In this document: piece after piece, positions 18,478 through 26,797 of the stretch
Layout: each line of letters opens with the position of its first letter
How positions within the stretch are numbered: the first letter of the stretch is position 1
NCBI GenBank assembly: GCA_017858255.1
Contig: JAFMBV010000001.1
Location: 104,157-168,156, forward strand
DNA from: Bacteriovoracaceae bacterium
GTDB lineage: Bacteria; Bdellovibrionota; Bacteriovoracia; Bacteriovoracales; Bacteriovoracaceae
Direction of reading: 5' to 3'
Length of the DNA: 64,000 nucleotides
Translations under genes and position numbers: made by a program
Notes under the pieces: generated by a model
What the model was told of the DNA's origin: nothing
What the model saw: the letters and a program-made list of their open reading frames with translations, nothing else
Databases searched by the model: none

Positions 18478-20055
18478 TTACTTCTTTTTAGCCAAAATAT
18501 AGTGCTCTTGAAGACTTTTAAGATCCCTATTTTTTAGGGCGATAAAAATTTGGGAGAGGCCAGAACCTCTTTTCCAGACCTTCCAACTATTTAATATTTC
18601 GTAAAATCGAGAGGATTCTTCTGATTTCGAAAATTCCCGCCTGCTGATGAAGACAAGATCACCACTAGAAATATCATTACTAGCAATTCCCATACTGGGC
18701 ATGAGTGTAATATCCCTCTCAAGAGCTTCTTGAACAAAAAAGGGCTTTCGATAAGAGACAAAAATCGTTTTCGGGCTTTTTGCTATTTTAATAACTTCCA
18801 CTGGGACTGTTGGCAGGATTCCGAGAGGAAGTAAAAACTGCCAATAGAAAATAAAAGGGATTACAAGTACGAGGGTTTCTAGTCTTTTATGTGCACGATT
18901 AAACAACCATGTCCAAAGGGCCAAGCAAAAAAGTGCACCTAAGAAGTAAGGCCGAGCATTTTGTAGGACAAGGTCATTTCTAAAAAAGTAGAGAAATCCC
19001 AATATTATGAAGCCGAAGCTCATAAAGAAGCTCATCAGTATCTTTTGACTCTTTAAGAAAGTCTTTTGTATTTTGGAAGACAGTTGTTTGAAGTTATAGC
19101 AGATGTATAAGCATAAAATTGGTATTGCGGGTACAGCGTAGTGATGTGATTTTTGTTTCGGAAGAAACCATAGAAAATAAAAACAAATGAAAGAAAAGCC
19201 AAGGAATTGATTAATGGGTTCCTTGAAATTTTTAAGACCTTTTGTTTTAAATATTGGAAAGAGAAAAAGAAAGACAGGAAAAGAGTAAATAAAAAGACCT
19301 TGAATAACACTCTTTATTGGATAGCTTTTTGCTGTAAATTTACCCAAGTTTTCACGAATAAAAAAATAATCGAAAAACTCTCTGCCAAATCTAAGATAGG
19401 AAAATACAAACCACAGCGAACCGAAAAGGACAGATAATAGACCATATATAAGGAGTGGTTTGATTTGTTTTTTCGATTTGGTTAAAAATAAGAAAAAGGC
19501 GGGTGGAAAAATCATAACAAGAGATACAGGGCCCTTTACGAGTACAGAGAGGCCAGAAATAAAGGAAGCAGCAAGAAGATTTTTAGAGTTTTGCTTTTTA
19601 TAATAACTATAAAAATATAATGCACTTAGGGTAGTTAGGTACGCTAGCGCCATCTCCATCATAAAAATACGAGAATATTTTATAAAATAAAGAGGACAGA
19701 TTAAAAAACCAAAGGCTTCATACCAGTTGCGCTTCAATTCCTTTTCATACCAAAGAGAGATAAGAAAGCAGGAGCCCAATGAAAAGATTAGGACAGACAC
19801 TCTTGCCCACATCAGGAAGCTTCCACCAAAGAAATGATAAAGAGGTATCGGTAACCAAAACTGAAAAGGAGGCTTGCTCCAGTGATAGTCTCCATAAATT
19901 CTTGGTGTTAAAAAGTCCCGGGCCTCGTACATTTCTTGACTGATGAGTAAATAGAAGCCTTCCGTCCCCTGTCTAAGGGCATTTAGATTACCAATGTCAT
20001 AGAAGAAGAGAAGGAGGATAATACCAAAAAATAGAAGGGATAAACGATTGTTCAT
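18478..20055 (-). CDS. GT39/ArnT-like integral membrane glycosyltransferase
   Basis: A 525-residue polytopic membrane protein of the ArnT/PMT (GT-C, family 39) type, which uses polyprenyl-phosphate sugars as donors to modify lipid A, proteins or other envelope acceptors. The N-terminal block TEGFYLLISQEMYEARDFL and YGDYHWSKPPFQFWLPIP, with the KPP motif after the first periplasmic loop, is diagnostic. Around ten hydrophobic helices follow, then a 120-residue periplasmic-type C-terminal region. I start it at the ATG at 20055 because it makes a four-base ATGA overlap with the upstream permease gene; the longer frame to 20124 would run deep into that gene. Substrate unknown. Confidence 0.82.
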   Translation of the reverse strand: MNNRLSLLFFGIILLLFFYDIGNLNALRQGTEGFYLLISQEMYEARDFLTPRIYGDYHWSKPPFQFWLPIPLYHFFGGSFLMWARVSVLIFSLGSCFLISLWYEKELKRNWYEAFGFLICPLYFIKYSRIFMMEMALAYLTTLSALYFYSYYKKQNSKNLLAASFISGLSVLVKGPVSLVMIFPPAFFLFLTKSKKQIKPLLIYGLLSVLFGSLWFVFSYLRFGREFFDYFFIRENLGKFTAKSYPIKSVIQGLFIYSFPVFLFLFPIFKTKGLKNFKEPINQFLGFSFICFYFLWFLPKQKSHHYAVPAIPILCLYICYNFKQLSSKIQKTFLKSQKILMSFFMSFGFIILGFLYFFRNDLVLQNARPYFLGALFCLALWTWLFNRAHKRLETLVLVIPFIFYWQFLLPLGILPTVPVEVIKIAKSPKTIFVSYRKPFFVQEALERDITLMPSMGIASNDISSGDLVFISRREFSKSEESSRFYEILNSWKVWKRGSGLSQIFIALKNRDLKSLQEHYILAKKK

Positions 20056-21155
20056 ATAAGCTTTCGATTTCTTATAAATTGATACACAAGGAATAGGCCG
20101 AAAATAAAGGGAACCCCAAAGCAAGCGAGATAGGGATCAAGCTTGCTGGATTTTCCAAGTTCTATAAAGTAACTATTTACGAGCCAATATATAATTACGA
20201 AAATAAATACACCAAAAAGGTTTTTACCGAAAGAGTTACCCCTACGGTTTGGTCGGAATGCTCCAATAGCTGCCACTAGACCAAAGATGACACAGACTAT
20301 TGAAATAGAGAATTTTTCAAGAAAAATGACAAGGTATTCATTTACGTTAATACCACCGTCTTGAAGTTTGTCGATATAGTTATAAAGGTCAATAATATTT
20401 AAAGTAGTGATATCAGCTTCTATTTCTCGAAAATCAAAAGGCGTTTCATTGATGGCAAGAGCGAGAGTTTCTGATTTTACAACAATTGGGAATTCACTAG
20501 TCTCAAGATTTTTGTAACTTAAGTTATCGGTTCCAATCCAAGCATCACCTATGAATTGAATGTACTTACTTGATACTTTTTCTTTTAAGAAATTGTTTTC
20601 GTCATAAAAGTAAATGGAGGTGTCATTTAGTTGGTCTTTGGATTTATCAAATGTGGAAAAACTAAAAAAATAAGTTTCACTCTTAAACCACATTTTACCA
20701 GACCCAATCGTAGATGCCATAAGCCCTTGAGACCTAAGGTTCTTAAACTTGGACTCGCCATCTTTTATAAGGATGTCTTTTTTTGAAATAGCATAAGGTT
20801 CTAAAAAAGAGCTTATAAACAATTGACTCAGACTAACAACGATTGTTCCTATGGCAATATCTGTCATAAATCTCTTTCGAGAATATCCACTTGAAAATAT
20901 AGCTGTAAGTTCATTTCTATTTTTAAGCTTATTAATGCTAAAGAGTGAGGCCACGAGGCAGCCGACGGGCATGATTAATTTTAATTTATCAGGAATCTCT
21001 AGAAAGTGATTAAAAATAACTTCCATAGGGGTAACATTACTGCGCAAAAAGCCTGTAATCAATTCTGCAACAGAAATAAGTAAAATAAGAACGATAAAGG
21101 CACCGAAGAAAAATCGAAACCATTCTTTAAGAATAAAGCTTCTTAAGGTCGTCAC
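20052..21155 (-). CDS. LptF/LptG-family lipopolysaccharide transport permease
   Basis: Inner-membrane half-permease of the YjgP/YjgQ family that with LptB extracts LPS toward the LptC-A bridge. It has the expected plan: helices 1-3 in residues 10-110 (FFGAFIVLILLISVAELITG, then MPVGCLVASLFSINKL and the coupling region NELTAIFSSGYSRKRF), a periplasmic beta-jellyroll of about 150 residues (120-265), and three C-terminal helices from about 275. Length 367 is normal. Only one of the usual LptF/LptG pair is here. It overlaps its neighbours by 4 bp on each side. An LPS exporter next to an ArnT-like transferase fits envelope glycolipid assembly. Confidence 0.85.
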   Translation of the reverse strand: MTTLRSFILKEWFRFFFGAFIVLILLISVAELITGFLRSNVTPMEVIFNHFLEIPDKLKLIMPVGCLVASLFSINKLKNRNELTAIFSSGYSRKRFMTDIAIGTIVVSLSQLFISSFLEPYAISKKDILIKDGESKFKNLRSQGLMASTIGSGKMWFKSETYFFSFSTFDKSKDQLNDTSIYFYDENNFLKEKVSSKYIQFIGDAWIGTDNLSYKNLETSEFPIVVKSETLALAINETPFDFREIEADITTLNIIDLYNYIDKLQDGGINVNEYLVIFLEKFSISIVCVIFGLVAAIGAFRPNRRGNSFGKNLFGVFIFVIIYWLVNSYFIELGKSSKLDPYLACFGVPFIFGLFLVYQFIRNRKLI

Positions 21156-21853
21156 TTTTTATTTCCTAAAATTTTGAAATAAAAATAATGAAAGAGATAA
21201 AGAGGGAATTTGAAAATAAGGTCCAGGCGAAGCAGAACCTTATGTTTAAAATACATGGGACAAATAGTATCGTAATAAAACTTAATAAAAGAGAGGCCGA
21301 AGGGTTTGTTTTGAATAGTAGTTTTAAACAACCTTAAGTCGCTAGTAATGGCATGAGTTGGACCAAGAAGATCACTGCTTATAAAGCACCCTTTTGATTC
21401 AATGTGAATTCGCTCGTATGCCTGCTTAAAAGCTTTTGGATTATGGGCAAGTCTTTTTCTTATGAAGGCTTTTATGGTTCTAGAATTAACATATTGAAAT
21501 TTAAAACCAATTGTGAATTTTACGAATTGATCTAGGCATCTAATGGATTCAAGGTGGAGGTTTGGGCTTCTATCGTATGCCTTAGCGAGGTCCCAGTAGG
21601 CATGACTAATAAGGAAGAGCTCTGCCAGATCCATTTCTGGATCGAATAATTTTGGATCAAGCTTTGATTCATCAACGTTATGAAAAAGGGCAAGAGCATT
21701 TAAATATTGGCTATAGTGTTCAACAGCTTTAGGTATCTCATCGGCAGCTGAGTATTCCTGTGCTTTCTTTAAAAGTTTAAGCCTCTCCGTGTAAACCTTT
21801 GGAGTGACTTCAGCCTTTACTTCATTATCTTTATCGCCTTTTTTTGTAACCAT
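21152..21853 (-). CDS. CFI-box-CTERM-like protein
   Basis: A 233-residue protein without a signal peptide. The N-terminal 150 residues are charged and helical (KAQEYSAADEIPKAVEHYSQ is TPR-like). The C-terminal block from Cys156, GCFISSDLLGPTHAITSDLR, then FKTTIQNKPFGLSFIKFYYD and TICPMYF, follows the pattern of the CFIATAAYGS or CFI-box domain (CFIAT..YG...LR.FRD..L....G..F...YY..SP), with a hydrophobic tail afterwards. Function of that domain is not established. It sits between the OM protein gene and the LptF/G-type permease with a 4-bp overlap, so it may belong to envelope assembly. Domain call from memory, moderate confidence. Confidence 0.6.
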   Translation of the reverse strand: MVTKKGDKDNEVKAEVTPKVYTERLKLLKKAQEYSAADEIPKAVEHYSQYLNALALFHNVDESKLDPKLFDPEMDLAELFLISHAYWDLAKAYDRSPNLHLESIRCLDQFVKFTIGFKFQYVNSRTIKAFIRKRLAHNPKAFKQAYERIHIESKGCFISSDLLGPTHAITSDLRLFKTTIQNKPFGLSFIKFYYDTICPMYFKHKVLLRLDLIFKFPLYLFHYFYFKILGNKK

Positions 21854-21856
21854 AAA

Positions 21857-22762
21857 TTAAAAGCGATAAGAAAGACTAAAGCTAGTCTCCTTAATGTCCT
21901 CTCCTGTTTGGTTGAGGACTAGGGACTCTAGCCTTTCGGTATTTTTAACGGCCAATTCTAAGACAAGCTTTGGTTGAAGCCAGCCAACGCCAGCTCCGCT
22001 TCCCTTTTCTTGTCTTCCTTTGTCGTTGAATGTTCCAAACCTTAAAAAGAAATCTTCAAAAACCTTTAACTGGGAAGCAGCACTCCACTTTACGGTGTCA
22101 GAGAGGTTTTGATTGTAATCAGCACCTAGGTCGAACATAAGTGAAACGAATCCTTTGAAAACGTACTGAAATCCTGCAATGGCGCGAGTATCTTCTGGTC
22201 TTTCTTGAAAAGGATCTTCCAGCACGAGTCCTAGGGTAAACTCTTGATTAATAGCGTGGGCGACTCCAAAGGAGGTTTGCTTGTAGTCTTGTTCGACTAT
22301 TTGGTTATTTTCGTCAAAAGTTTTTTCTTTGGTGTAGGTAAGGTTAATACCAAAACTAGACTTTTTGCCAATGGGCCGTCCAAACGCGGAAGAAAAACGC
22401 TTAGAAGATTCACCTTTATATTCAATAGTATTGTAACTAAGAGAACCACCCGCTAAACCCTTGGCATCACTAGCGATAATGCTCATAGAGTTGAATTCTT
22501 CAGTTGGATTACTAGTGGCGTTAGTAGTCGTTGTTTCAAGTCCTGACTTTTGGAATAAGAAACTAGAATTCTTGTAGTAAGCTATTGTCGCGGGGTTTAG
22601 ATAAGTTGCTTCATCCATAAGGATACTCGCTACACCAGTACCCGCAGTACTTTTCATGCGTGCCGTCTCAAATCGAGGAAGTTTATTTCGCGCAAAGGTT
22701 GTCCCCGTGAGCATTGCTATTAGTGCGAAGAAGAAATAAAATCTAATCAAATTTTTGAACAT
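21857..22762 (-). CDS. Putative outer-membrane beta-barrel protein
   Basis: A 301-residue exported protein: signal peptide from MFKNLIRFYFFFALIAML to FA, then a motif TGVASILMDEATYLNPATIAY, the N-terminal helix/strand pattern seen in FadL/PorV-like OM proteins, and strands ending SFSLSYRF with terminal Phe. I chose the ATG at 22762 because it has a GAGG ribosome site five bases upstream; a longer frame to 22783 lacks one. It is the first gene of the minus-strand run that continues through lptF/G, def and hut. The divergent galU begins only 44 bp away, so the two promoters must overlap or face each other. Confidence 0.7.
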   Translation of the reverse strand: MFKNLIRFYFFFALIAMLTGTTFARNKLPRFETARMKSTAGTGVASILMDEATYLNPATIAYYKNSSFLFQKSGLETTTTNATSNPTEEFNSMSIIASDAKGLAGGSLSYNTIEYKGESSKRFSSAFGRPIGKKSSFGINLTYTKEKTFDENNQIVEQDYKQTSFGVAHAINQEFTLGLVLEDPFQERPEDTRAIAGFQYVFKGFVSLMFDLGADYNQNLSDTVKWSAASQLKVFEDFFLRFGTFNDKGRQEKGSGAGVGWLQPKLVLELAVKNTERLESLVLNQTGEDIKETSFSLSYRF

Positions 22763-22806
22763 TTTGACCTCGGGAATAACCAAGTTTTTTGCATAGGATA
22801 AGTATA

Positions 22807-23688
22807 ATGAAGATAAGAACGGCCGTCATCCCTGTAGCTGGAAAGGGAACAAGATTTTTACCTGCAACTAAAGAAATCCCCAAAGAGATGATACCAATCT
22901 TAACAAAACCAATGATTCACTATGCAGTTGAGGAAGCAGTTTTGTCGGGTATTGAGCAGATCGTCTTTGTAACTAGCTCTGGTAAAACCGCTATAGAGGA
23001 TTATTTCGACCGTAATCTAGAGCTAGAAAGCTTTCTTGAGAAAAACAATAAAGAAGATATGGCCAAGGAGATTAAGAGAATTGGTTCAATGATTGAAATA
23101 ACCACCGTTAGGCAAAAAGAACAACTAGGTCTTGGACATGCCATTAATTGCGCGAGAGACCTGATAAAAGATGAGGCATTTGCTGTGATATTGGGGGATG
23201 ACCTTGTAAGGGGAAATAATCCTGTAACAAAACAATTAATGGAAATAAGTGCGAAAAATAATAATTCCTCTGTAATCGGCGTAATGGAAGTCCCAATAGA
23301 AGAAACAAATAAGTACGGTATTATAGATGGTGTTCCAGTAAATGGATCAGACAAAACTTACATGATGACAAGAATGGTGGAAAAGCCAGATCCAAAGAAT
23401 GCACCCACTAATTTGGCCACACCAGGACGTTATATTTTAAAACAAGAAATATTTAAGTATTTAAATGAAATTCCTCGAGGAGTGGGCGGGGAATATCAGT
23501 TAACTGATGCAATAAATGCTATGGCCGCTGAGTCAGACGTATACGCCCATATTTTCGAAGGAAATAGATTTGATACTGGTTCAATAAGAGGCTATCTCAA
23601 TGCAACGGTTGAGTTTGCTATGATGGATGAGAATTTAAAAGGTATGATGCTTGAGATTTGTCGAGAAAAGGTTAAAAAATATGAATAA
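22807..23688 (+). CDS. galU: UTP-glucose-1-phosphate uridylyltransferase
   Basis: Makes UDP-glucose from UTP and glucose 1-phosphate. Nucleotidyltransferase signature AGKGTRFLPATKEIPKEMI at the N-terminus, GLGHAINCAR, GDDLVRG, MVEKPDP and the closing RFDTGSIRGYL are all as in GalU. 293 residues from the ATG at 22807, chosen over a TTG at 22789 because an AGGA ribosome site sits 8 bases before it. The end overlaps the next exported protein gene by 8 bp. Possible roles are LPS core, exopolysaccharide or glycogen supply. Confidence 0.96.
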   Translation: MKIRTAVIPVAGKGTRFLPATKEIPKEMIPILTKPMIHYAVEEAVLSGIEQIVFVTSSGKTAIEDYFDRNLELESFLEKNNKEDMAKEIKRIGSMIEITTVRQKEQLGLGHAINCARDLIKDEAFAVILGDDLVRGNNPVTKQLMEISAKNNNSSVIGVMEVPIEETNKYGIIDGVPVNGSDKTYMMTRMVEKPDPKNAPTNLATPGRYILKQEIFKYLNEIPRGVGGEYQLTDAINAMAAESDVYAHIFEGNRFDTGSIRGYLNATVEFAMMDENLKGMMLEICREKVKKYE

Positions 23689-24694
23689 ATTATTTCTTAT
23701 ATTACTTCTAACAGTCTCAAATTTGTTCGCCTCTGTGCCGACTACGGAGGGACTTTTTAGAAATGGAAATAATGCAGAGGTTTTAACGAACTTAGTTATG
23801 ATAAAAATGATGGTCGAAAATGATGTAAGTGAAATGCTTATGGAAAAAGAGTCGTCAGAAGTATCACCAGAGGATGAAAAAAGGGCGTTAGAGAAAAAAA
23901 CAAAAAGTCCTGTTTACGCAAAGTTCTTGCTCTCGCAAGAGCCAGAAGAACGAGTTCAGTTAATACAAATAATATATTTAGATGGAAAAATGCAAGACAA
24001 TAAAATTGTCGATGTTCGTTACTTTTCAAATTTAAAACAAAAGATTCTTAGTTCTTCAAATAAGCTCGCTATATTTTATTCATTATTATGCTCTTTATCT
24101 CTAAATAGAAGTGAAGAAATGAGTGCATTTTTAAAGCGAAACTCTAAGGTCTATATGGATAATAAAGACTTGGTAGACCCAGAAAAGAAAGCACTTTATG
24201 AGAAATATAAAAGATACTTAAGTCTTATAAAAGAAGACGAATCCTTAAAAGAAACAATGGATAATCCCTTTCGCCCAGCAGACCCTGAGGTTCTAAAAGT
24301 GGTTAACGCTATAAAAGATAGACCATTTATGATGAAGGACAAAAATGTGTCCTTGCTAAAAACTCAAAATGGTTTTTTTTGGACAGTAAATCTTGATGTG
24401 ATGGATGCTGTCTTTGATAATAAGAACTACAGATTAGAAAAGCTAAAATACGGGCAAGTTAACAAGGGTTTAATATTCAATTTAGATGATTTTATACTTT
24501 TTGATGGAACTCATGAATTACCAAAGAACATCAAAATCCTTTCTCAAGAGAGTACTGACAATCTGAGGGTTTTAAGCCTGTCTCACCTTTCATTGAAAAA
24601 TAAATCTATGGCATTTCGCTATGGAGAATATAGAGGTTTATATAAAAGCATTGAAAACAAGGAAGAGAAGCCAGGCGTCTTTCTTCTCCAATAA
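23681..24694 (+). CDS. Exported hypothetical protein
   Basis: 337 residues starting at ATG 23681 with a signal peptide (MNKLFLILLLTVSNLFA). The mature part is highly charged, with helical character in residues 40-200 (many Lys/Glu, EKESSEVSPEDEKRALEKK) and a more beta-like C-terminal third from GLIFNLDDFILFDG onward. No recognised domain. An upstream start at 23651 would spoil the signal peptide and overlap galU more. It begins inside galU and its stop shares a base with the priA ATG, so it is cotranscribed with both. Confidence 0.6.
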   Translation: MNKLFLILLLTVSNLFASVPTTEGLFRNGNNAEVLTNLVMIKMMVENDVSEMLMEKESSEVSPEDEKRALEKKTKSPVYAKFLLSQEPEERVQLIQIIYLDGKMQDNKIVDVRYFSNLKQKILSSSNKLAIFYSLLCSLSLNRSEEMSAFLKRNSKVYMDNKDLVDPEKKALYEKYKRYLSLIKEDESLKETMDNPFRPADPEVLKVVNAIKDRPFMMKDKNVSLLKTQNGFFWTVNLDVMDAVFDNKNYRLEKLKYGQVNKGLIFNLDDFILFDGTHELPKNIKILSQESTDNLRVLSLSHLSLKNKSMAFRYGEYRGLYKSIENKEEKPGVFLLQ

Positions 24695-26673
24695 TGATCT
24701 ATTATTCTGTAGCAGCTAATACACCATTCAATAACTCTGTCTTGACTTATAAAAGTGAAAAGCTTTTTGCAGTTGGACAGCTAGTTAGTGTTCCCTTGGG
24801 AAAGAGAACTGTTGGCGGATGTATTCTTAAAGAAGTGAAAAGCGAGTTTGACGAAGCCAAGTTAAAGGAAATTATTGGCCCTTTTTCTCTGGACTGGAAA
24901 CTTTCTGACGAACATTTAACCTACCTTAAATGGGTGGCTAAATATTATCACTACCCGGTTGGCCAACATATCTTTGATACTTTACCCAAACCGTTAAAGA
25001 AGCCGCGTGAGGTAGAGTTTCCTTTCGGAAACGGAAAGCCCCTAAGTTATGAGTTATTAAAAGAACAAGAAGATGCCGTAACTAAAATAACAGAGAACAT
25101 GGATTCATTTGAGAGGTACCTCGTTCATGGAGTTACCGGATCAGGAAAAACAACAATTTACTTAAAGGTATTTCAAGAGACGATCAGCAAAGGAAAGAAT
25201 TGTCTTTTTTTAGTCCCAGAAATAAATTTAACACCACAGTTTATTGAAACATTTAAAAACCATCTGAACGCTCAGATTCTCACTTATCATTCATCAATGA
25301 GTAATTCTGAGAAATTAAGGGTATGGGAAATAACGGAAAATTCCAGTGCTCCGTATGTCTTAATTGGAGTGAGGAGCAGTATATTTCTCCCTCATAAAAA
25401 TCTTGGTGTTTTAGTATTAGATGAAGAGCATGATCAAAGCTTTAAGCAAGAGGATCGTTGTCCTTATCACACTAGAGATATTGCTATTAAGCTGGCCTCT
25501 ATAAGAAAGATACCTATCGTTCTTGGTTCAGCAACGCCGACTTTAGAGAGTTTAAATGCCTTAAAAGATACCAGTAACTATATTTTATTAACAAAGCGAC
25601 CTCATGAATTGAAGATGCCTACGATTAGATTGGTTGATAGTCGTAAGCCTAAGTCTGGTGGTTATGAAGATAAAAATTGGCCTTTCACTGAAGAGTCTCT
25701 AAAAGAGATTAGGGAGAGGGTAGATAATAATGAGCAGGTCTTGGTTTTTGTAAACAGACTAGGATTTGCTAGTTACGTCCAGTGCCGTTCATGTGGCCGC
25801 GACTTTCATTGTTTGAATTGTAGCTCAAGTTTAAAGTACTTTAAAAAGACTCAGACCCTAAATTGCCAGTTTTGTGATTACAAAATCCCTTATCCTGAGT
25901 CTTGTCCAGATTGTGGAAATTTGAAACTTCTTCAAAAAGGATTCGGAACTGAAAAGTTAACAGAAGTGCTTGTTAGAAATTTCTCTGAAAAAACAATAGA
26001 ACGCTTTGATAGAGATGCCGTAAAAACTTTTAACGACCTTAAGGCAATGCTTGGAAGATTTGAGTCTAGGGAAATTGATATTCTTGTCGGCACACAGATG
26101 CTGTCCAAGGGTCATAATTTTAAGGGCGTAAACTTAGTTGTGCTATTGGGAGTAGATAGCCAGCTTAATTTTCCTGACTTTCGTAGTAATGAAAAGGTAT
26201 ATCAATTAATCACTCAAACTGCTGGACGACCGGGAAGAAGTGAAAAGCAGGGCTTAGTTTTGATCCAAAGCTTGGTTCCAGAAAATAAGATATTTCAGTT
26301 TATAGAGAATTATCAACAAGATCAGTTCTATGCTGAAGAACTTGAAGTTAGAGATATACTTAACTACCCTCCATATTCACGTTTGGTCGCGATATACTTT
26401 ACCTCACGTTTCTATGAAAGGGCCGCCGGTGAAGCAACCAAGGCCGCAGGACTTTTAAATGCTATGATAAAGAAGCACTTTCCAGAGGTTGATCTTCTTG
26501 GTCCAAGGCCAGCTATTATTGAAAAAAAAGCGAATAACTTTTCGTGGACGTTATTGTTAAGGTCTAAAAATATAAATCAACTTCATTCTCTTTTAGATAA
26601 CTTCAATGCCAATTTTAAACTTCCCTCGGGTGTTTCTATTAAGGTAGATGTTGACCCACAGACGTTGTCTTAA
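24694..26673 (+). CDS. priA: Primosomal helicase PriA
   Basis: 3'-5' superfamily 2 helicase that reloads the replisome at stalled forks. It has the N-terminal 3'-DNA-binding domain (FAVGQLVSVPLGKRTVGG), Walker A at about 146-153 (GVTGSGKTTIYLK), the DEEHDQSFKQ box, the paired zinc sites CRSCGRDFHCLNC and CQFCDYKIPYPESCPDCG at about 365-410, and the late motif GTQMLSKGHNF. Length 659 is shorter than E. coli PriA but all domains are there. It begins on the last base of the preceding stop (TAATG). priA-def-fmt clusters are common; here def and fmt lie nearby on the opposite strand. Confidence 0.96.
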   Translation: MIYYSVAANTPFNNSVLTYKSEKLFAVGQLVSVPLGKRTVGGCILKEVKSEFDEAKLKEIIGPFSLDWKLSDEHLTYLKWVAKYYHYPVGQHIFDTLPKPLKKPREVEFPFGNGKPLSYELLKEQEDAVTKITENMDSFERYLVHGVTGSGKTTIYLKVFQETISKGKNCLFLVPEINLTPQFIETFKNHLNAQILTYHSSMSNSEKLRVWEITENSSAPYVLIGVRSSIFLPHKNLGVLVLDEEHDQSFKQEDRCPYHTRDIAIKLASIRKIPIVLGSATPTLESLNALKDTSNYILLTKRPHELKMPTIRLVDSRKPKSGGYEDKNWPFTEESLKEIRERVDNNEQVLVFVNRLGFASYVQCRSCGRDFHCLNCSSSLKYFKKTQTLNCQFCDYKIPYPESCPDCGNLKLLQKGFGTEKLTEVLVRNFSEKTIERFDRDAVKTFNDLKAMLGRFESREIDILVGTQMLSKGHNFKGVNLVVLLGVDSQLNFPDFRSNEKVYQLITQTAGRPGRSEKQGLVLIQSLVPENKIFQFIENYQQDQFYAEELEVRDILNYPPYSRLVAIYFTSRFYERAAGEATKAAGLLNAMIKKHFPEVDLLGPRPAIIEKKANNFSWTLLLRSKNINQLHSLLDNFNANFKLPSGVSIKVDVDPQTLS

Positions 26674-26797
26674 AGCTCACTTGCCACCCTCTAAGCTCTG
26701 GAAAACACTCAAAATTTACTCATTTACTCAAGAAATTCACTTTTCCACCGAAAAGACCTAGGAGTAAGTATAGATAGTGAATTAAGAGGAATTTACC

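Noticed and set aside
20056..20124. Longer N-terminus for the GT39 transferase
   Set aside because: It runs into the upstream permease gene; the ATG at 20055 gives an ATGA overlap and a normal membrane-protein start.
22763..22806. A TATAAT-like box just before the galU ATG as its promoter
   Set aside because: It overlaps the start codon and lacks a -35 at proper distance, so no promoter was called in the 44-bp divergent gap.
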